Origin: Acidimicrobiales bacterium
Lineage (GTDB): Bacteria; Actinomycetota; Acidimicrobiia; Acidimicrobiales; RAAP-2
Direction of reading: 5' to 3'
NCBI GenBank assembly: GCA_015478655.1
Contig: JADMIJ010000035.1
Span: forward strand, 1 to 40,118
Length of the DNA: 40,118 nucleotides
In this document: positions 1 to 8,543 of the stretch, in pieces
Position numbering within the stretch: position 1 is the first letter of the stretch
How the letters are laid out: the number at the start of each line of letters is the position of its first letter
Notes under the pieces: model-generated
Seen by the model: only the letters and a program-made list of their open reading frames with translations
The model's database searches: none
What the model was told of the DNA's origin: nothing
Made by a program: the position numbers and the translations under genes

Positions 1-98
1 ACACGCTCACGCCGACGCCAAACGCGTAATCAAAATCGCGGCGGGCCCTTAGGGTCTGGTGGCTGCCGCTTGATGTGGCATGCGACTGGAGGATCAAA

Positions 99-374
99 AT
101 GGCCCACGCAGTAGTGATGCAGGTGAAGCTCCCTCAAGACGGGAGTCCCGATGCCGCCCAACGCATGCTGGAGGATGTTGTAATTCCTCTGGCAAAATCT
201 CAGGCAGGGTTCAAGAACGGCACCTGGCTGCACGACGGCAAGGGCAATGGGATGGGCGTGATTGTGTTCGCTACCGCGGAGAATGCCGAATCGGCACAAG
301 GAGCGCTCAAGCCGCCGCCCGGAGGACCCCAATTGGTTTCGAGCGAGCTCTACGAGGTCGGTGGTCAGGCCTAG
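99..374 (+). CDS. ABM-like (dimeric alpha/beta barrel) small protein
   Basis: A 91-residue protein. The start at 99 is chosen because GGAGGA at 88-93 lies 5 nt upstream; an earlier in-frame start at 75 has no such site. The fold pattern (beta strand VVMQVKL, helix with a Pro-Leu-Ala-Lys segment, strand GVIVFATAENA) resembles the ferredoxin-like antibiotic biosynthesis monooxygenase (ABM)/stress-responsive barrel superfamily, whose members oxidise small aromatics or are non-catalytic. No cofactor is needed in that family and no catalytic residue can be assigned here. It sits just upstream of an APH-family kinase in the same direction. Function unknown; the family assignment is inferred from pattern only. 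Confidence 0.7.
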   Translation: MAHAVVMQVKLPQDGSPDAAQRMLEDVVIPLAKSQAGFKNGTWLHDGKGNGMGVIVFATAENAESAQGALKPPPGGPQLVSSELYEVGGQA

Positions 375-426
375 CAGCCTGGAACGCCTCGCCCACCATG
401 CAATGACTGGTTTGGACGGTTGGCCG

Positions 427-1284
427 ATGCCTCAGAACCTTGTCGAGGCGGCGGAGTGCGAGGGACGACAAGCGTGGGTGGCAACCCTGCCGGCGACAGT
501 GAGCGAACTACAAGAGCGTTGGTCGCTGACAGTTGGTGAGCCCTTCCAGCCCGGTGGTCAGACAGCCTGGGTGGCTCCTGTCGCCGACCATGCGGGGGCC
601 GAGCTGGTACTGAAGGTCGCGTGGCGACACCCGGAGGCGGCGCACGAGGCTGACGGTTTGCGCGAGTTGGATGGGGACGGTGCCGTCCTGTTGCACGCCG
701 TGATGGAGTTCGACGACACCATCGCGCTGCTCCTTGAGCGGTGCGTTCCTGGGACGACGTTGGCCAGCCGACCCGAGTCCGAACAGGACTGCGTCATCGC
801 GGGGCTGCTACACCGGCTCTGGCGCGAGCCCGCACCGGGTCACCGCTTCCGGTCACTGCAGCTCATGTGCGATGAGTGGGCGGAGGAGTTCGAGCAGAGG
901 GCCCCAAGGGTCCGGGCAAGTCTTGATCCTGGTCTGGCGCGGGAAGGCATTGCCCTCCTCCGAACGCTCCCATCAACCGCAGACCGATCGGTACTGCTGT
1001 GCACGGACCTGCACGCCGGCAATGTGCTTGCCGCCAAGCGGGAGCCGTGGCTCGTCATCGACCCCAAGCCCTACGTCGGAGACCCCACCTATGACCCTCT
1101 CCAGCACCTGTTGAACTGCGACGAGCGGTTGCGAGCAGACCCCCACGGGCTGGCGATGCGAATCGCCGACTTGCTCGGGCTCCACCCGGACCGTCTTCTG
1201 CTGTGGCTGTTCGCCCGCTGCGTCAAGGAGTCACCCGATTGGCCTGCCCTTGCGGAGGTCGTGCGGCGTAGCGCCCCCACATAG
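427..1284 (+). CDS. APH(6)/hydroxyurea-kinase-like aminoglycoside phosphotransferase
   Basis: A 285-residue protein of the aminoglycoside/hydroxyurea resistance kinase family (streptomycin 6-kinase type). Visible features are a P-loop-like N-lobe with K63 (VLKVAW), the catalytic loop TDLHAGNV with D194 and N199, and a metal-binding aspartate D212 in VIDPKPYVGDPTYD. The N-terminus (pattern GRQAWVATLP...LQERWSL) matches the usual family start, which favours ATG 427 over ATG 403; neither has a strong Shine-Dalgarno. Known members transfer phosphate from ATP to streptomycin or hydroxyurea in the cytoplasm. Substrate here is unknown: many chromosomal environmental homologues confer no resistance. 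It is the only kinase of this type in the window, but a CPT-like kinase lies at 9733-10233. Confidence 0.85.
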   Translation: MPQNLVEAAECEGRQAWVATLPATVSELQERWSLTVGEPFQPGGQTAWVAPVADHAGAELVLKVAWRHPEAAHEADGLRELDGDGAVLLHAVMEFDDTIALLLERCVPGTTLASRPESEQDCVIAGLLHRLWREPAPGHRFRSLQLMCDEWAEEFEQRAPRVRASLDPGLAREGIALLRTLPSTADRSVLLCTDLHAGNVLAAKREPWLVIDPKPYVGDPTYDPLQHLLNCDERLRADPHGLAMRIADLLGLHPDRLLLWLFARCVKESPDWPALAEVVRRSAPT

Positions 1285-1523
1285 CGGGCGTTGGGAGATA
1301 GTCGCAGTTTCGTCCCACTATCGGATATGGAGGCCCACCGGCCGATTGATCCGCGTGGGCCTCAAGAAATTGGGCAAAGGGGCCATTCGGGGACTCCCCG
1401 CACGTCGTAGTGAGGATCCAGCGACAAGGGAGCATGTGTACCAGCTGGGATGCCTGAACTCGCCGCTCCCAGGGGGAGCCGGAAAGGGACACCGGTGTCG
1501 AACCTCGACAACAAATGGGGGCG
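1285..1523. other. Intergenic stretch, nothing recognised
   Basis: About 240 bp between the convergent kinase gene (+) and the membrane protein gene (-). Short open frames run through it, but none has a start with a ribosome binding site or protein-like composition. I see no strong hairpin followed by T residues, and no tRNA cloverleaf. Confidence 0.5.
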
Positions 1524-3374
1524 TCAACAGCGGTTGTTCGCGGCATTCCAGATCTCCCCGTCGCCGAAACGACGACCGGGACCAAAGATCTGGTCATAGA
1601 CACGGGTGAGCGGTTCCGAGCCTGGATATCCGCCGATGACAACGGTCACGCGGACACTGTTGCGGACAAATGACGCGGCGAACTCGCGACAGAGTGCGTG
1701 GGTGAGCGTAATGGAAGGAGACAGACCGGGCGCGGTGCCAACGATATAACCGAGCGGGCTGGGATTCGCCCCCGCGTTCGCCGTCCGCTGGCCCGGTTGC
1801 GGATGCCACGCGTAGCCCTCAAAGTCGCGGTAAGGGAACCCAGCGACCGCCTGCCACGCCAATGGTGTCCCGGAGAACGGACTACTGGGCGGGTACAAGA
1901 GCACGGTGACTGGGCTCCCGTTGTTTCCGGTTGGGACGTGTCGAAGCACGTCCGGCACGGCCACACTTTCGAATCCGACATAGGGCACATTGCCCGCCAC
2001 GAGCAGTGGTATGGCCACAAGGACGCCGGCGCCCGCGGCGGTGACATCGCCGAGATGGCGCCGCCAGACGCCGCCGTTCGCCTGAATGGCCGACGTCACT
2101 CCATCAAGGGTAATGGCTACGAGCAGCGCCAGGAGAAGATCGGTCAGGATCGAGATTCGGATCCACGCGACATTCTTCAAGATCGGGATCGCCTTGGAGA
2201 GATACCAAGCCGGCGCGTGCCACGAAAAGGTCGGGTCGGATCCGGTCAATCGAGTGGCGCTTCCCCACGAGAGGGCTATGCACCACAGGGTGGCAGCCCA
2301 CAGGAGGAGAACGACCCGGTGGCGTCGAGCAAAGAAGAGCGCTGCCAATGCCAGAACAATGGTCAGCGGGCCAGCGAAAGCGTTGTCGAAAAGGTGCTGC
2401 CAAGGAGTCCCCGGCAGGGGCTTCAAAAAGCCATGTCCTGTCGCCGTTGACGGCCACACCGGTGAGGACAACGCTGCGCCTGGCATCACCTTCGGGCCCA
2501 AGGTTGCGACATGATCCGGGCCGTTGAAATAGACGACCATTGGGTAGATCAGGAGAACGCCGGCTGTCGCAACGGCAGTGGCGGTGCCTTTGATGGCGAA
2601 CCGGGCGTGTGACGAGATCTGCCTTGGGTTGGCAACGATCGCAAGGGCGAGCACGGGGCCGGCGACGACGACAAAATCGAGGAGTATCTCCTGACCGGAG
2701 AAAAACTGGAGGACGATGAGCAGACCGAGCAGCAGGCCGAGTCGCATCGGGCGACCCGTCTGCCGGAAGAAGATGCGGTCGAGCAGATACACAGCGAGAG
2801 GTGGGAAGAACATCCAACTCAGGTTGAAATCGGCCAGCCCATTGAACTGTAGGAGTGCGGGGGAAAAGCCGTAGATGAGTCCGCCGACGAACGCCACCGA
2901 TCGGCGCATTTCGTAACGGCGGAGGACGTAGTAGAGCGACAGCGCGGAGACGACGGGTGCGGCGATTCCGGCGATGTTCAGCGAAGTGATGGGTGAAGAA
3001 AGTTCGGTGATCGGAGCGAGGAGGAATGCCTCGAGTAGCACACTTGCATTCGCCAGCACATTGATCCCGTGTGGAGCAAACATGTAGGTGCTCACCAAAG
3101 GGTTGGTGTGGTGGGCAATGGCAAACGGAAGCCAAGCCATGAACCAGACCCTTTGGCCCACATCGCCGAGGTTGAGCCGGTACATGTGGGTCGTCACCCC
3201 AGTGGCTACCAGGTGCTGCCAGCAGAACAGCGACAACGCCGTGTAGAGAACCGTGACGGTCAAGCCGGCTATCACCGCGCTCCGGTATCCCGAGAGGCTG
3301 GCCGTGGTCGGCGTTCCGTGTGAACCGGTCGTGGCCTCGTGTCTCACCTCTGGTTCGGCCACTCGTTGCCACAT
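1524..3374 (-). CDS. Large polytopic membrane protein, GT-C/YfhO-like
   Basis: A 616-residue protein. The first membrane segment follows the start (AVIAGLTVTVLYTALSLF), then roughly ten more hydrophobic segments, and a soluble C-terminal region of about 150 residues. The pattern (N-terminal loop, repeated Phe/Leu-rich helices, periplasmic tail) resembles GT-C-fold glycosyltransferases and YfhO-like membrane proteins that use polyprenyl-phosphate sugars. I cannot identify a definite catalytic Asp motif, so this is family-level inference. ATG 3374 is preferred over a TTG at 3461 because a TACCGT -10-like hexamer (3388-3383) lies 8 nt upstream of it and the longer start has no ribosome binding site. 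The gene is divergent from the cyclase gene at 3709. Confidence 0.75.
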   Translation of the reverse strand: MWQRVAEPEVRHEATTGSHGTPTTASLSGYRSAVIAGLTVTVLYTALSLFCWQHLVATGVTTHMYRLNLGDVGQRVWFMAWLPFAIAHHTNPLVSTYMFAPHGINVLANASVLLEAFLLAPITELSSPITSLNIAGIAAPVVSALSLYYVLRRYEMRRSVAFVGGLIYGFSPALLQFNGLADFNLSWMFFPPLAVYLLDRIFFRQTGRPMRLGLLLGLLIVLQFFSGQEILLDFVVVAGPVLALAIVANPRQISSHARFAIKGTATAVATAGVLLIYPMVVYFNGPDHVATLGPKVMPGAALSSPVWPSTATGHGFLKPLPGTPWQHLFDNAFAGPLTIVLALAALFFARRHRVVLLLWAATLWCIALSWGSATRLTGSDPTFSWHAPAWYLSKAIPILKNVAWIRISILTDLLLALLVAITLDGVTSAIQANGGVWRRHLGDVTAAGAGVLVAIPLLVAGNVPYVGFESVAVPDVLRHVPTGNNGSPVTVLLYPPSSPFSGTPLAWQAVAGFPYRDFEGYAWHPQPGQRTANAGANPSPLGYIVGTAPGLSPSITLTHALCREFAASFVRNSVRVTVVIGGYPGSEPLTRVYDQIFGPGRRFGDGEIWNAANNRC

Positions 3375-3708
3375 GGGCGACCACGGTACTGCGTCCGATG
3401 TCAATGACCCATGTGTGATGGTGGCTCGACCAGCGATTGTGTCAGGGCCCTCAAAGGACAATTGAGGGGCCAGGAAGTGGGGTGCAGGTCCTCACGACGT
3501 GAGTCCGTCCTGAGGCAGTCAGCGGGGAAGGCTGCCCTGGGCACATCTGGGTTCGCGTCATGCCCGATTCGGGGCCGCGTTGTTCCGTACACCATCGTCG
3601 CTGGTGCTTCGGTTTGCCCTCCGAGGATCGGATCTTGCGGGCTGTGACCCCATGTGCGGTCTCTGGGATCTCGGCCTCGGATTCTGCTCAAATGGCTATG
3701 TGGACACA
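3375..3708. promoter_or_regulatory. Divergent intergenic region with a 13-bp inverted repeat
   Basis: This ~330 bp region separates the leftward membrane protein from the rightward cyclase fusion, so it should hold two promoters. Visible are a TACCGT -10-like box for the leftward gene (minus strand 3388-3383) and a short inverted repeat CTCACG-A-CGTGAG at 3491-3503, which could be an operator. A TTGACA on the minus strand at 3404-3399 is too close to that -10 to be its partner. No gene is seen. Confidence 0.35.
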
Positions 3709-5034
3709 GTGCCAGAGACCCGCTATACGAAGGCCGACGACGGCGTCCACATCGCCTATCAGGTCTTCGGCGAGGGCGCCTTCGACCTCGTGGTGATCCC
3801 AGGCTTCATCTCGCATGTCGAGTTGGCCTGGGAGGACGCGGCCTTGGCTCGTGCCCTCCGTCGGCTCGGGTCCTTCTCCCGTGTGATCATGTTCGACAAA
3901 CGCGGCACTGGCATGTCCGACCGGACCGAGCGGCTGCCCGACATCGACCGGCGAATGCTCGACATCGAGGCGGTGATGCAGGCGGTCGGCTCCGAGCAGG
4001 CGGCCCTGTTCGCTGTATCGGAAGGCGGGCCCATGGCCATCTTGTTCGCGGCAGCCCATCCCGAGCGCACCCGGGGCCTGGTGTTGGTGGCCACCTATGC
4101 CCGCATCACTGCGTGTCCCGACTACTCCATCGGGATGCCCACCGAGCAACTCTACGAATCGGTGCAATACCTCGAGCCCCGGTGGGGGACCGGTGTGGGG
4201 TTGAGCGGCTGGGCCCCGAACGTCGCCGACGATCCCGGCGCGCGAGAGTGCTTTGCTCGCATGCAACGCCTGGCCGCGAGCCCGGGCTCGGCCATGGCCC
4301 TTATGAGCTCGTACATGGATATGGATGTCCGACCGGCGCTTCCGCTCGTGCACGCTCCGACTCTGGTGGTGCACCGGACCAGTGACCGCATGGTGCCCGT
4401 GGCTCACGGTCGCTACCTGTCCGAGCACATCGACGGCGCTCGCCTGTTCGAGCTACCAGGAACCGATCACTTCTGGTGGACGGAAGACACTGGCCAGGTC
4501 CTCGACGAGGTCGAGGAGTTTCTCACCGGCGTCCGCTCAGTGCCTGAGGCAGATCGGGTACTGGCCAGCGTACTGTTCACCGACATCGTCGATTCCACGC
4601 GCCGAGCTGTAGAGCTGGGCGACCGGGAGTGGAAACTCCTGTTGAATCGACACGACGCGTTGGCCGAGCGCCAGGTGGCCCGACACGGTGGTCGGCTTGT
4701 CAAGACGACGGGAGATGGGATCCTGGCAACGTTCGATGGCCCAGCCCGATCGGTTCGGTGTGCCCGGGCCATCAGCGACGGCGCCAAGGCCCTGGGTGTG
4801 GCGGTGCGAGCAGGAGTGCACACCGGAGAAGTCGAGCTGCGCGGGGACGACATCGCCGGGCTCGGCGTAAATATCGCCTCGCGGATCGAAGTGTTGGCCC
4901 AGCCCGGCGAGGTCCTCGTCTCCAGGACGGTGACGGACCTCGTGGCTGGCTCGGGTCTGGACTTTGACGATCGGGGAGAACACGACCTGAAGGGTGTTCC
5001 CGGACGTTGGCAGCTATTCGCCGCGAGGTTCTGA
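3709..5034 (+). CDS. Alpha/beta hydrolase fused to class III adenylate/guanylate cyclase
   Basis: A 441-residue fusion. Residues 1-270 form an alpha/beta hydrolase with nucleophile elbow AVSEGG (S104), likely Asp in RTSDRMVP (D226) and His in GTDHFWW (H254). Residues ~283-441 form a class III nucleotide cyclase: metal Asp in FTDIVDST (D292), KTTGDG (K332, D336), and the transition-state pair in NIASR (N388, R392). The whole catalytic set is present, so cAMP or cGMP synthesis is plausible. This architecture is common in mycobacteria and other actinobacteria; the hydrolase part is thought to sense or process a small ligand. GTG 3709 gives the typical family start (PETRY); no Shine-Dalgarno is visible, and in-frame alternatives exist at 3652 and 3700. 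Confidence 0.9.
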   Translation: MPETRYTKADDGVHIAYQVFGEGAFDLVVIPGFISHVELAWEDAALARALRRLGSFSRVIMFDKRGTGMSDRTERLPDIDRRMLDIEAVMQAVGSEQAALFAVSEGGPMAILFAAAHPERTRGLVLVATYARITACPDYSIGMPTEQLYESVQYLEPRWGTGVGLSGWAPNVADDPGARECFARMQRLAASPGSAMALMSSYMDMDVRPALPLVHAPTLVVHRTSDRMVPVAHGRYLSEHIDGARLFELPGTDHFWWTEDTGQVLDEVEEFLTGVRSVPEADRVLASVLFTDIVDSTRRAVELGDREWKLLLNRHDALAERQVARHGGRLVKTTGDGILATFDGPARSVRCARAISDGAKALGVAVRAGVHTGEVELRGDDIAGLGVNIASRIEVLAQPGEVLVSRTVTDLVAGSGLDFDDRGEHDLKGVPGRWQLFAARF

Positions 5035-5164
5035 TCGCCCGGAGGTTCGGCGAACCTCGCCGGACCGCGGCGGAGAGAAGGTGCGTCAAACGGAAGGGTC
5101 GATTCTGTGGCAGCGTTGAGGGTGTCGAAGACTTGCGAGCGGTTGTCCCGACAAGGAGGTCACG
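5035..5164. other. Short intergenic region with ribosome binding site
   Basis: 130 bp between the cyclase fusion and the LapA-like gene. An AAGGAGGT ribosome binding site at about 5154-5161 fixes the start of the next gene. Nothing else is recognised. Confidence 0.5.
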
Positions 5165-5440
5165 ATGGTCGAGCCGGGTGAGGGCAGTAGTACCGGGGGT
5201 CGAGGACGGCTGGGCGGCGGAGCGATCGCGTCCATCGCGGGCGGTGGGCTGTTGCTCGTCTTCATCATTCAGAACACCGAAAAGATCCGCCTCCACTTCT
5301 TGGTTTGGAATTTCTCTTGGCCGTTGTGGCTCTACACCCTCGTCACCGCGGCGTTCGGTGCACTGATCTGGGTCGGATTGGGCGTGATGCGTCGTCATAG
5401 ACGCAGGAAGGAGCGAAGGGCAGATCGACGGGGTGACTGA
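5165..5440 (+). CDS. LapA-domain (DUF1049) small inner-membrane protein
   Basis: A 91-residue protein with a Gly-rich N-terminus, one hydrophobic segment at 19-36 and a second at 52-75, and a very basic tail (RRHRRRKERR). The motif of the first helix running into IIQNTEKIRLHFLVW is the hallmark of the LapA domain (lipopolysaccharide assembly protein A domain, DUF1049). In actinobacteria without LPS the role is unknown. The start has an excellent ribosome binding site (AAGGAGGT, about 5154-5161). The next gene begins 56 bp downstream and may be co-transcribed. Confidence 0.85.
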   Translation: MVEPGEGSSTGGRGRLGGGAIASIAGGGLLLVFIIQNTEKIRLHFLVWNFSWPLWLYTLVTAAFGALIWVGLGVMRRHRRRKERRADRRGD

Positions 5441-5496
5441 TCAGAGCGCGGCTTCCGCCCATCGACTCGAACACGCCGCCGGAGAGGAAGACCGTC

Positions 5497-6358
5497 GTGC
5501 CTGAAGAGGAGGCAGCGACCCCGGACAGCACGGCGGTGCGGGTCGCCCTGTGGCGGGCTCTGCACACACAGGTCGACCCTGTTCCACATGTGCTCGAAGA
5601 CGAGGTCGGCCTACGGCTGGTCGCCCCCGACGACGATTGGCGCCGCCGTCCCGACATGGACCCGGTCTTCACCGGCGGCTTTCGGGCCGCCATCGTGGCC
5701 CGTGCCCGCTTCATCGAGGATCTCGTCGCAGAGCAGGCCGACCGAGGAGTCGGCCAGTACGTCCTTCTGGGAGCTGGCCTCGACACCTTTGCCGAGCGCA
5801 GGCCGGAGATTGCTTCGCGCCTGCGGGTTTTCGAGGTCGACCGCCCTGGTCCTCAGGCCTGGAAGCGCCGGCGTCTGATCGAGCTCGGATTCGGCGTCCC
5901 CGAGTGGCTGCGGTTCGTGCCGGTCGACTTCGAGGCGGACTCCTGGTGGGAAGAGTTGACGGCCGCCGGCTTCGATCCCGGCCGGCCGCCGGTGGTGGCT
6001 TCGACCGGCGTCTCCATGTACCTCACCAAGGAGGCGAACACGGCCATGCTCGGCCAGATCGCATCCTTCGCCCCCGGCTCGACGCTGGCCATGACGTTCC
6101 TAGTGCCTAGTGCCGCTGGAGTTCCTCGACCAGGACGACCGTCCCGGATTCGAGATTGCAGAGGCCGGCGCCCGAGCGTCGGGTACACCTTTCATCAGCT
6201 TCTTCGCCCCGAGCGACATGCTGGCACTGGCTCGCGACGCCGCCTTTCGAACCGCCCGGCACGTGCCGATGTCGGATACGGCCGGGCGGTACTTCGCCAA
6301 TCGCGCTGACGGCCTTCGCCCGTCAAGCGGAGAAGATCTACTGGTTGCCACTACCTGA
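5497..6358 (+). pseudogene. SAM-dependent methyltransferase (TIGR00027/LCMT family), frameshifted
   Basis: GTG start with GGAGAGGAAG 7 nt upstream. The first ~205 residues read as a leucine-carboxyl-methyltransferase-like protein: SAM motif GAGLDTFA (92-99), acidic loop FEVDRPG (112-118), and STGVSMYL. At 6099-6112 the heptamer CCTAGTG occurs twice in tandem, which shifts the frame. Removing one copy joins M-T-F-L-V-P directly to L-E-F-L-D-Q in the next frame and yields one uninterrupted protein of about 284 residues ending at 6358, with the expected family C-terminus (RxxGTPFISFF...). As it stands the protein would end in a wrong-frame tail at 6309. This is either a recent pseudogene, a slipped-strand switch, or a sequence error. 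Confidence 0.85.
6099..6112 (+). repeat. 7-bp tandem duplication that breaks the methyltransferase
   Basis: Two perfect head-to-tail copies of CCTAGTG at 6099-6105 and 6106-6112. One copy restores the reading frame of the surrounding methyltransferase, so the second copy is the causal lesion. Tandem heptamers can revert by replication slippage. Confidence 0.9.
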
Positions 6359-6531
6359 CTCTCTTCGTCCCCACGTCGTCTGTTCCGAAGAAGAGGGGCC
6401 CTGACGCAAGAGGCAGCCGGGGTGGGACGGTTCGTCGTCGGCTCCTTGCCCTTCCCGAATCGGCGGACGCTGGCGGGTCCGGCACGAGTAGCGGCCGAGT
6501 CGACGAGTGGCGTCTGGGCGAAGGCGAAGGA

Positions 6532-7623
6532 TCAATACCCGTTGGCTGCGGCGGCACCAACACGGCCATCGAGGGCAACCATTGAGGACCAAGGGTTCTG
6601 GCTCGGTTGAGGTGGAAATCTGGTGGTGCCGAGAGAACTGAACCCCTCTGACCAGCTCTGGAGAAGGTGATCCGCAAATGAGGTCTCCACGTCCAATAGT
6701 GCCGCGACTCCGAAGGCCACATCCTCGGCGGCAATGGGATCTGTCTCTACGAGTCCGGCAATGAGCTCGTCGGTTGCGATCTGTTGATGGAGCAGATCCG
6801 CCTGAACATGCACGTCGTAGAATTCGGCGGCTGCCTCGCTGTTCAATAGTCTTCGTACCGCGGCCGAGTAACGCGACATGGGGACAACGGAGGTCATTTC
6901 GAATGCGGCCAAATGCCCGACGAGAGCGCCCCGCCAACGGCGGTGAAGGCCGAGCATGGACACCAAGTTGTCGGTTGCGAGTGTCACTCCGGGGATCTGG
7001 TCGATGTAGGCGCCTGGCGCCGTATCGAGATCCAGGGCAGTCATGGTGGTAGCAAACAGTTCGGCGTGCGATCGACCTCGAATCCCGTTTCCGTATTCGT
7101 CAGACTGGAGCGTCACGAGGGCTGACTTTGCCCGGCCTCGGAGGCGAGGGATGGTCCAGGTATGGGGATCAGCCTCCTTGCGCTGATAGATGCTCCGGTG
7201 AATGACGAACTCTCTCAGGTGGTCTTTGGTTCCCCGCTCGCTCATGAAGAGCGAGAGCGAGGGGCCATCGTCACCGCCCAGCAATCGTCGAAGAACGGAA
7301 GCAGGTTCACCGCTATGCACCGGGTTCCCGGGACGGGCTCCCCGTCCGGCAGCATTGGCGACCAATCCCGCGAAGAACCGATCTTCCACACGGTTTCTCA
7401 GTTCGAGGAGGGCGGGTGCCCATTCCCATTGCTCGTCGACGCCAACAAAACCGTCGTAGTGCAGTGCGAAACAGATATGAAGAGCAAGTTGGGTGTCCTC
7501 ACCGGTCAAGGGATCATCGGTCGGGATGGCCCAGTCATGGAGTCGCCCGGGCGGTCTCAGGAGGCGGTCAGTGAGCATCTCCGTCAATGGACCCCTCGGG
7601 GCCGGCAGATGTGGCATCACCAC
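6532..7623 (-). CDS. Iron-containing redox enzyme (heme-oxygenase-like diiron oxidase)
   Basis: A 363-residue protein. The pattern DEYGNG followed by SHAELF (175-190), then HLAAFE (237-242) and DVHVQADLLHQ (270-280), matches the iron-containing redox enzyme/HDO superfamily. Characterised members (UndA, BesC, SznF) use a labile diiron centre and O2 for oxidative decarboxylation, C-C cleavage or N-oxygenation. Candidate ligands are H186, E188, E242, H272, D276 and H279; I cannot assign them exactly. The first ~60 residues form an extra helical segment. GTG 7623 is used because a GGGGGGA tract lies about 8 nt upstream; ATG 7617 is possible. It converges on the broken methyltransferase. Confidence 0.8.
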   Translation of the reverse strand: MVMPHLPAPRGPLTEMLTDRLLRPPGRLHDWAIPTDDPLTGEDTQLALHICFALHYDGFVGVDEQWEWAPALLELRNRVEDRFFAGLVANAAGRGARPGNPVHSGEPASVLRRLLGGDDGPSLSLFMSERGTKDHLREFVIHRSIYQRKEADPHTWTIPRLRGRAKSALVTLQSDEYGNGIRGRSHAELFATTMTALDLDTAPGAYIDQIPGVTLATDNLVSMLGLHRRWRGALVGHLAAFEMTSVVPMSRYSAAVRRLLNSEAAAEFYDVHVQADLLHQQIATDELIAGLVETDPIAAEDVAFGVAALLDVETSFADHLLQSWSEGFSSLGTTRFPPQPSQNPWSSMVALDGRVGAAAANGY

Positions 7624-7982
7624 TCTTCATTCCCCCCGGAACGATGCGAGAAACGATCAACATCCGAGAACGCACAGAATACTGGTGGCCCTGGTGGGTA
7701 CGAGGGATGCCGGCAGCAGGAAACCGGCCCCTTTGCCATGGTGGCCGGACATGTCCTCGCCGCGCTGAGCATTGCGAACTATCGACGCAATTGTTGGCCA
7801 GCTTGAGGTGCCAAGTCACCTCGAATGAGTCGGGCAGGCACGAGTCGCACCACCGTTGCGCAACGGGAGCTTTCGCCCCTTCACCGGCATCATCGCCCCT
7901 GCATTGTCGATGTACGCGTTCGGCCCCGGTCTGCCTTCGACTCGTCTTCCTCCACAGAGTCCCTTCCTCTGTCGTGAGTCGG
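7624..7982. other. 359-bp non-coding region with a 14-bp palindrome
   Basis: Between two leftward genes. It holds the perfect palindrome CCGTTGCGCAACGG at 7853-7866 and an inverted repeat GAGGTG (7805-7810) with CACCTC (7817-7822). Either could be a terminator stem for the upstream HTH gene or an operator for the oxidase. No open frame looks protein-coding. The region is visibly less GC-rich than the window average. Confidence 0.4.
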
Positions 7983-8342
7983 TCATTCCTGGCTGCGAGT
8001 AGCTCGTGCCTCCTTGGCGTACCGCGAGGCGAGTTGGCGGGAGAAGCCGTAGTTGCGGGCCAGTTCCGCGATGGTCATACCGTCCTCGAGGGCCACGGCA
8101 AAGATTGCCACCAATACCTTGTGACGAGCTCGCTCGAGTTGGGCGAGGGCATCGTCAACCGGTCGTCGTCCTTCGACAACGGGGTTCGCTCGTAGGACAG
8201 CGGCATCAGGAACTCCTCTGGTGTTGCTCTTGAGCGTCGCCCGCGTCAAGTCCTCGGCGACCTGGAAGGCGAGTCGCGCGTCTCGGAGGGCGTCAGCGAC
8301 TTCCTCGAGCGCCTCGGCGGCATGGTCTTGAGCATCGGACAC
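7983..8342 (-). CDS. Small helix-turn-helix protein
   Basis: A 119-residue protein: an N-terminal helical segment (residues 5-35, acidic and Ala-rich), a linker, a second helix (62-85), and a C-terminal HTH at ~89-112 (MTIAELARNYGFSRQLASRY) of the sigma-70-region-4/Homeodomain-like type. Probably a DNA-binding regulator; target unknown. GTG 8342 is chosen because residues upstream of it in this frame have no protein-like composition; no Shine-Dalgarno is visible. It is divergent from the Pcm-like gene at 8543, which it might regulate. Confidence 0.6.
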   Translation of the reverse strand: MSDAQDHAAEALEEVADALRDARLAFQVAEDLTRATLKSNTRGVPDAAVLRANPVVEGRRPVDDALAQLERARHKVLVAIFAVALEDGMTIAELARNYGFSRQLASRYAKEARATRSQE

Positions 8343-8530
8343 TTGCGCATCGTATGTCGGGCATCGTGCACCCCGGTGCCAGTCCGACGCGCATCCCCAA
8401 TGGACGAGCCATGATCGTCCTCCGGTCGGCGCCAGTTCCGGCCACAAGCCACAGGACCAGCGACGTTCGGTTGAGCGTGCGCCGCCTGGCGAGGTACCGG
8501 GAGCAAGTCGCCAGCTGTCGGGTGCAGACA

Positions 8531-8543
8531 TATTCTCGGACCG
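8531..8543 (+). promoter_or_regulatory. -10 box for leaderless Pcm-like gene
   Basis: TATTCT at 8531-8536 ends 6 nt before GTG 8543, so the transcript is predicted to start on the start codon. No convincing -35 is visible. Confidence 0.5.

Noticed and set aside
3375..3461. Longer membrane protein from TTG 3461
   Set aside because: No ribosome binding site, and the added residues are not membrane-like. ATG 3374 has a promoter-like box close upstream.
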